From: Phymorhynchus buccinoides
Lineage: Eukaryota > Mollusca > Gastropoda > Neogastropoda > Raphitomidae
NCBI GenBank assembly: GCA_017654935.2
Contig: CM065691.1
Coordinates: forward strand, 27,038,587 to 27,102,586
Reading direction: 5' to 3'
DNA: 64,000 nt
Under the pieces are notes generated by a model that was given only the letters and a program-made list of their open reading frames with translations, was not told where the DNA came from and did not search any database. Position numbers and translations under genes: made by a program. Shown piece by piece: positions 56,542 through 64,000 of the stretch; position 1 is the stretch's first letter, and every line of letters starts with the position of its first letter.

Positions 56542-57555
56542 AGCTTCCATTCTGCCATGACACAATAGAAGTGGTTATTCAATATGAAAACAAATGGGGG
56601 GGGGGAGGGGGGACAACAACCCCAGAACATTCAAACCAGGTGTATGTGTCGTATCCTATGTGTGCTGTCAATTTGTAGCATATTTCCTGATGCCTGAACT
56701 TGTGGCCAACTTGATATCAACTATCAATTTGTGTGTGTTTGTTATCCATTTTTATTGATTTTCTTTTTTCCAACTGTGTTGGTTTATCAGACCAATACAT
56801 ATATATCCTGGAACATCAGACAATGCATGTACATGTGTGTATACATGTATGTATGTATATATGTTTTTGCATAAGGCACTGTCCCTCCCCCATTGGGAGA
56901 AAAAGTAAATCAGCACAATTTTTTTTTTTTTGAACACGGAACATTGCTCAAAGTTAACGTTAACTGGTTTTGTTTCTGAGGTTCACAAATAAAGACATTG
57001 GACACAGAAAAGCTTTATCAAAGCAAACTGTATGTATCTGACTGTCTGTCTTTCTATCTATGTAGGCCTATCTATGTATGTTTGTGTATGCATGTAGAAT
57101 GTATGCATATAGACTAAGATATTTGTATAATATATAATTTGTGAATGCAAGTTATATGTATGTATGTGTAAGCATATGTGTATGTATGTATAAGTTAGAT
57201 GGATGGGTAGATAAATGGTTGTATACGTGCGCATGTGTGGTTGTGGGTGGGTGTGATCAAGAATTGTATGTGCGCACGGTGTCGCATATTTTATTTTTTG
57301 GCTTTTCTACATACTATATGTCTGTCTTGTGTTGTTTTGTTGATTGTTTTATCGCTGCAGAAATAATTTCCTGTAAAATGGACCAAAAAAATATTGATTG
57401 ATTGATTGACCTGTTTGTATTCTGTTTGGGGGGTGACCTTTGCGCATACTGCAATATCCCTGATGTACACTGTACAATACAGTTGCAATTTCTGTCTCTT
57501 GTCTCCTCTTTTCAGATAGTCAAATTTGACTACGATGAGCGACTTAGCTGGCTCT
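56542..57555. other. Downstream DNA, no gene
   Basis: Holds poly-G near 56597-56612, TATG-rich simple sequence at 57050-57200 and AATAAA at 56988-56993, which could serve PFAS if the 3' UTR is about 2.2 kb. Confidence 0.4.
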
Positions 57556-57750
57556 TTTGCCCGCCAGGTGGCATAACGCTCGAGTGGGGCTAATCCTGTC
57601 TATATTCTTAGTTGAGGATAAAGAGAGAGAGGGATGAGTCCAACCCTCTCTCTCTCTCTCACTACGCCCAACTAAGAATATAGCGTGATAAGCCCCTAGT
57701 GGTTTGACTGCCCCCTGGCGGTCAAATAATCGTCATAAGTCGACCATTAA
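57556..57750. mobile_element. Foldback element M, copy 2
   Basis: Inverse orientation to 21624-21835: CTTAGTTGAGGATAAAGAGA at the left and CACTACGCCCAACTAAGAAT at the right, ending GTCATAAGTCGACCATTAA. Confidence 0.82.
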
Positions 57751-58698
57751 GAAAACCACTTTTGTGTTCTTTCTGAGCTGTTTAGAGGTGATTGGCTCAG
57801 ATTTGATTAAGATGAGTTCCTGCATAGTTGAATGAGGTCAAATGTTACTGGCTGCATTTATCATTTTTGTTATGTGTTAATGTAAGATTGAAGATGAGAA
57901 AAGTACACAGCCTTTCGTTCTGATGATAAATAATCCATTTCATGTTTGTTTTTTGTTAACTTTTGAGGTGCTGCTGTCAGTGTAGACTTTCTGTTTAATG
58001 TTGTCAGAATAAATGTTGTTGTCTTAGTGATTGAAATAATGTTAGGCATTTTTTTTATGGCAATCCTACTTGGAAATAACCACGAGAAAATGTTTGACTT
58101 TTTACAATGGTGCAGTTTCCAAGTATACACATGGGTTGATGCATTATTTTATTATTAAAGAAACTCTTAGAAAGCATTAATTATTTGTCTTCACAAACAA
58201 ATTGTTGTGAGTGCAAGTGTCAACAATCTAATGCAAAGTTCATGGAATCATGTTATAATAATGGACAAGTGTTGTTCTATTGAAAACTAATGTTTTCTCT
58301 TTAAAAAAATAATGCAGAGATTGAGATGAGAAGTATTCTAATGAAAATTTAAGAAAATAATTATTAATAGAAATTTTCTGACAGTTAAGTGTAAGTACAA
58401 TTATGTTTAAATTATTGTGTGCACAACTGCATATATTTGGTTAATGAGGTACTGTGATGTAGATAGTGCCTTATGAAGCAAATACTTACGTTTTATTTTG
58501 TTTTGATTATAATCATTCATAATATAATAGCATTTTTATTTTAGGTACAAAGTGTTCGTTTTGTTGCAATACATTTCTGTTCTTGTTGTTATATGTTATT
58601 GACCTAAAGTGTTTTTTGATTTGCTAAAAAAGAATTTATATTGAGATAACTATTTGTAGTGTGCTGTGTGTGCCTAAGTGTGTGTTTGTGTGTTTAAG
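57751..58698. other. Downstream AT-rich DNA, no gene
   Basis: No ORF with motifs and no shared repeat. AATAAA at 58008-58013. Confidence 0.4.
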
Positions 58699-58820
<122 letters not shown>

Positions 58821-59010
58821 CTCTCTCTGTTTCTCCATCTGCATCCCTGTCAACTTTTGTTCAGTTGATGAATGAATATTATGACAGTCAGTTAATTTAT
58901 GGTAAATGGTTTGTACTTGGTCATCCATTCCCACTGGCACATTGTTGTCAATGACCTTACACTATAATGTGATTTAGACTGTGTATATAAATGGCACATA
59001 TATACAGATT

Positions 59011-60633
59011 GCGCACATAACCTTGGTTCGAAATTCCATTTGAAGGACAGGATTGCAAACAACCTTGGTTCAAAGTTCCTTTTGAAGGACATGATTGCAC
59101 ACATAACCTTGATTCAAAGTTCCCTTTGAAGGACAGGACTGCACACATAACCTTGATTCAAAGTTCCCTTTGAAGGACAGGACTGCACACATAACCTTGA
59201 TTCAAAGTTCCCTTTGAAGGACAGGACTGCACACATAACCTTGGTTAAAAGTTCCTTTTGAAGGACATGATTGCACACATAACCTTGATTCAAAGTTCCT
59301 TTTGAAGGACAGGACTGCACACATAACCTTGATTCAAAGTTCCCTTTGAAGGACAGGACTGCACACATAACCTTGATTCAAAGTTCCTTTTGAAGGACAG
59401 GACTGCACACATAACCTTGGTTCAAAGATCCTTTTGAAGGACATGACTGCACACATAACCTTGATTCAAAGTTCATTTTGAAGGACAGGACTGCACACAT
59501 AACCTTGATTCAAAGTTCCTTTTGAAGGACATAACCTTGGTTCAAAGATCCTTTTGAAGGACATGATTGCATACATAACCTTGATTCAAAGTTCCTTTTG
59601 AAGGACATGACTGCACACATAACCTTGATTCAAAGTTCATTTTGAAGGACAGGACTACACACATAACCTTGGTTCAAAGATCCTTTTGAAGGACAGGTCT
59701 GCACACATAACCTTGATTCAAAGTTCATTTTGAAGGACATGACTGCACACATAACCTTGGTTCAAAGATCCTTTTGAAGGACAGGACTGCACACATAACC
59801 TTGATTCAAAGTTCATTTTGAAGGACATAACTGCACACATAACCTTGATTCAAAGTTCATTTTGAAGGACAGGACTGCACACATAACCTTGGTTCAAAGA
59901 TCATTTTGAAGGACATGACTGCACACATAACCTTGATTCAAAGTTCCCTTTGAAGGACAGGACTGCACACATAACCTTGATTCAAAGTTCCTTTTGAAGG
60001 ACATGACTGCACATATAACCTTGATTCAAAATTCCTTTTGAAGGACAGGATTGCACATATTAACCTTGATTCAAAGTTCCTTTTGAAGGACAGGATTGCA
60101 CATATAACCTTGATTCAAAGTTCCCTTTGAAGGACAGGATTGCACACATAACCTTGGTTCAAAGTTCCTTTTGAAGGATATGATTGGACGCATAACCTTG
60201 GTTCAAAGTTTCTTTTGAAGGACAGGATTGCGGATAAAAACTTGGTTCGAAGTTCTTTTTGAAGGACAGGACTGCAGATATAACCTTGGTTCAAAGTTCC
60301 TTTTGAAGGACAGGACTGCAGATATAACCTTGGTTCCAAGTTCCTTTTTCTTTTGAAGGACAGGAACCTTGGTTCCAAGTTCCTTTTGAAGGACATGACT
60401 GCGGATATATCATTGGTTCCAAGTTCCCTTTGAAGGACAGGACTGCGGATATAACCTTGGTTCCAAGTTCCCTTTGAAGGACAGGACTGCGGATATAACC
60501 TTGGTTTGTTCAAGTTCCTTTTGAAGGACAAGACTGCGGACATAACCTTGGTTCCAAGTTCCTTTTGAAGGACAGGACTGCGGATATAACCTTGGCTCCA
60601 AGTTCATTGTGAAGGACAAGACTGGATATAACC
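59011..60633. repeat. 44-bp minisatellite, about 36 copies
   Basis: The unit reads AACCTTGATTCAAAGTTCCT and TTTGAAGGACAGGACTGCAC then ACAT. Each unit has a small dyad TTCAAAG-TTCC-TTTTGAA. Variants change gradually: ACACAT units dominate up to about 60200, then ATAACC/GCGGATAT units. Confidence 0.95.
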
Positions 60634-61056
60634 AGGTAGAAGCAGCCCGAATTTCACAGATACATTTTATTTATAGAACAAAAGGATATGATGGTTTGAG
60701 ATCACGATTAGGAAAAATAGAGAATATTGATGGGAAGTTACAAGATGATAAGTGGCAAAATGGTCCAATGTGGTCACTCAGACGGAAGGAAGGAAGGAAG
60801 ACAAATGTGGAATTTGATTGGGGGTGTAAACAGGGGTCTGAGTGTCTGTTTCAGCCGAGCTATTGCTGTTCTCTCTCTCTCTTTTATTTCTCTTGAACAA
60901 ATTTGCATACGTGCACATGTGCGACTATTAGGCTCAATTCATTTGGGAGAGAGTTTACGTAGGCCTACATCAGGCATAAAGCGTGATGGGGCAAATGGTG
61001 GATGCCTCGTGCCTCCATACGGGGAGCTGGACGACGAGTCTCCCTGTGGGGATACT

Positions 61057-61059
<3 letters not shown>
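60634..61059. other. SINE-tail text and unclassified DNA
   Basis: GCAGCCCGAATTTCACAGAT at 60645 resembles the SINE tail at 26069. The rest shows no gene. Confidence 0.45.

Positions 61060-61094
<35 letters not shown>
61060..61094. repeat. Poly-G tract of about 35 bp
   Basis: Continuous G, the longest homopolymer in the window. Confidence 0.93.
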
Positions 61095-61096
<2 letters not shown>

Positions 61097-61100
61097 CATA

Positions 61101-61377
61101 CAAATAGTTCCCCCACTTTCTGGAAGTTCTGTGCTTGTAACTTCCTTTAATCTGTAACTCTCTGACTCTGCCTTTTCCCTTTGCTGACTGTCATCTGCTA
61201 TCTTTCTATCTTACTGGTCCATTCTCCTGCCTTTTTTCTGTACTGAAATTCTTACAAATATTTCTTCAGCCGAAGTCGGACATGCTGGGCCTAACTATTT
61301 CTTAGTTAGGCGCATAACGGCAGCATGACGCATCTGCGCTCATATGACAGGAAACTGAGCGAACGAAGAAGAAGTAG
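61101..61377 (+). repeat. Repeat K, copy 2, with GAAGAAG tail
   Basis: Matches 49047-49322 along its length, including GGCGCATAACGGCAGCATG. Confidence 0.78.
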
Positions 61378-62312
<935 letters not shown>

Positions 62313-63268
62313 ACAACAAGTCAAAATGGTATTCATTGAGTAGCCTACTGAGTAGTGACCATTTCTGCTCACACAAAATAAATCGTCAACAAAGTGACAC
62401 ATTTTTAAATTTAATTATTTAAAAAATTGATATAGCGCATACCTTAAAGCATACCTTAAATATAAATACAAATTTAGAAAATGTATATAGCGCATACCTT
62501 AAATCTCAATGTGCTTTACAAAATCAGAAAGACGGTGGAAAAAAAGAAAGAAAAAAAGGCATAGAACACATACACACGCACGTAAGTAGGATACACACAC
62601 ACACGCGCGAAATCGAACACATACACATCATATAATAAATATATATACATAGCATGTCCATCGTTTTGCTTTTAATTTCTTCTAGTTTTTTAATATCTGT
62701 GAATTTTAATAATTCTACATAATTTCAAATGCCCCAAATGGCCCTTTGGCCCAGAAGGCGTTAAATCTATACTTTTCTCTCTCTCTCTCTCTTTAATCAT
62801 TCTACATGTATTTTAAATGTGACTCTTTCTGGCAGAAGGAGACAGGCATGGTCAAAGGTCAGTAGCCCGAAATATTTGCTGAATAAATGTACACCACAGC
62901 CTTCCCACTTGTTGTTTTTTCTATTGTTTGGAATGCTATATACATAGCATTACATGCAGAAAATCGGAAGTAAAAATGTACAGAGACTCCATATCCATGC
63001 AAACTATCAAAAATATATTTTATAATAAACAATATGACTCCCCCAAAACGTTCCACAGAATAACATGCATTTCTCCAAGCATGCACAGACGTGCGCACGC
63101 GCACTCACAGACACTATGCATACACTCACACACCCATACTCACAGAAACATATTATCATTCACACAAACAAAATATGCAATAAAAAACAATTATTTCCGT
63201 TAAATAAAGACTTGATAATAAGAATTACATGTACAATATGCCATCAACAATAATCCTACAAGAATGCG
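62313..63268. other. Downstream DNA, no gene
   Basis: ATATAGCGCATACCTTAAA occurs twice (62430-62450, 62485-62505). Other content is AT-rich with a short (CT)n at 62776-62792. Confidence 0.4.
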
Positions 63269-63320
63269 CGCAACACACGCACGCACGCACACGCACACGC
63301 ACACGCACGCACGCGCACGC

Positions 63321-63386
<66 letters not shown>
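63269..63386. repeat. (CACG)n grading into (CA)n microsatellite
   Basis: CACG and CGCA units to about 63325, then pure CA to 63386. Confidence 0.96.
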
Positions 63387-63390
<4 letters not shown>

Positions 63391-63511
63391 ACACAATCTT
63401 ATTACTTATTATATTCTTACATATTCTCACTTACAGACACACCTACTCACAACTCAACCACACCAAAAACACACCGCAATATAATTTCAGTGGAAGGACG
63501 TTAAACTGAAG

Positions 63512-63633
<122 letters not shown>

Positions 63634-63973
63634 TTACCCTTTAAGGTGAAGTAATGATCACGAGCTTCAGGACATAAGAATAATAGTAAGGCCTATGTAA
63701 CGAAACTTTTCTGTAATTTTAAAGTAAAAACTTTCATATAACCAAACTATGTTAATAACCCGAGTAAATAAGTCCGCACGTTCGACAGCTCTGCGAAGTA
63801 GCCGCGTAGGTTAAAGAAGATTCCACCCACGTCTCCAAAGAACATTGACCATAAGATGACACCGCGTAAAATTGCCAATTTTAATATCCAACAAATAATT
63901 TTTGATAGAATCGACTTTCAGACAAACGAACAGACAGACAGACAGACAAACACACAGACAATGCCGAAACAAT

Positions 63974-64000
63974 ATAGGGGAAGACGGGGTAAAAAGCCCC
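63974..64000. mobile_element. Foldback MITE H, copy 2, cut by the window edge
   Basis: The last bases repeat the terminus TATAGGGGAAGACGGGGT of the element at 6185, so an element continues beyond the window. Confidence 0.8.

Noticed and set aside
60609..61107. Open frames of 95 and 126 codons downstream of PFAS
   Set aside because: They run from minisatellite into a poly-G tract and have no recognisable domain.

Overview
The window is animal nuclear DNA, most likely from a mollusc (possibly a gastropod). The support is one spliced housekeeping gene with 23 coding exons and GT-AG introns, a very dense and nested transposable-element landscape, mollusc-style SINE fragments, non-LTR retrotransposon remnants, a DIRS element and TTAGGG-type repeats. 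The phylum is inferred from the repeat style; no single sequence proves it.

Layout. Positions 1-12455 are intergenic or an upstream untranslated part of the gene. They hold at least seven degenerate LINE reverse-transcriptase fragments on both strands, foldback elements, microsatellites and an interstitial telomere-like tract. Positions 12503-54823 (+) are a complete PFAS gene (phosphoribosylformylglycinamidine synthase, FGAM synthase, step 4 of purine synthesis). The exons join in frame to 1344 codons plus stop, close to the usual length of the animal enzyme, with the N-terminal, FGAM-synthase and glutamine-amidotransferase parts all present. Positions 54824-64000 are downstream DNA with a pogo-like transposon relic, a 44-bp minisatellite and long (CT)n and (CA)n tracts. 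No second host gene is supported.

The introns are built almost entirely of mobile elements. Intron 12 holds a three-level nest: a TTAA-flanked MITE was split by a piggyBac-like element, and that element's relic transposase was split by a 6.1-kb DIRS-type tyrosine-recombinase retrotransposon with inverted terminal repeats and an internal complementary region. Intron 4 holds another nest: a TIR element, then a TTAA MITE, then a TIR element with 7-bp target-site duplications. At least ten short repeat families recur, several with readable target-site duplications, so the order of insertion can be read. I label them A to S for cross-reference; these are not database names.

The most unusual signals are at splice sites. 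The 5' splice site of exon 20 is part of a 33-bp minisatellite of about 21 copies, each repeating the donor. The acceptor of exon 20 has also been duplicated upstream. Two exons (18 and 22) have in-frame NAGNAG tandem acceptors. A SINE-like insertion (26980-27292) ends 17 nt before exon 10, so that intron's branch point and pyrimidine tract are probably element-derived.
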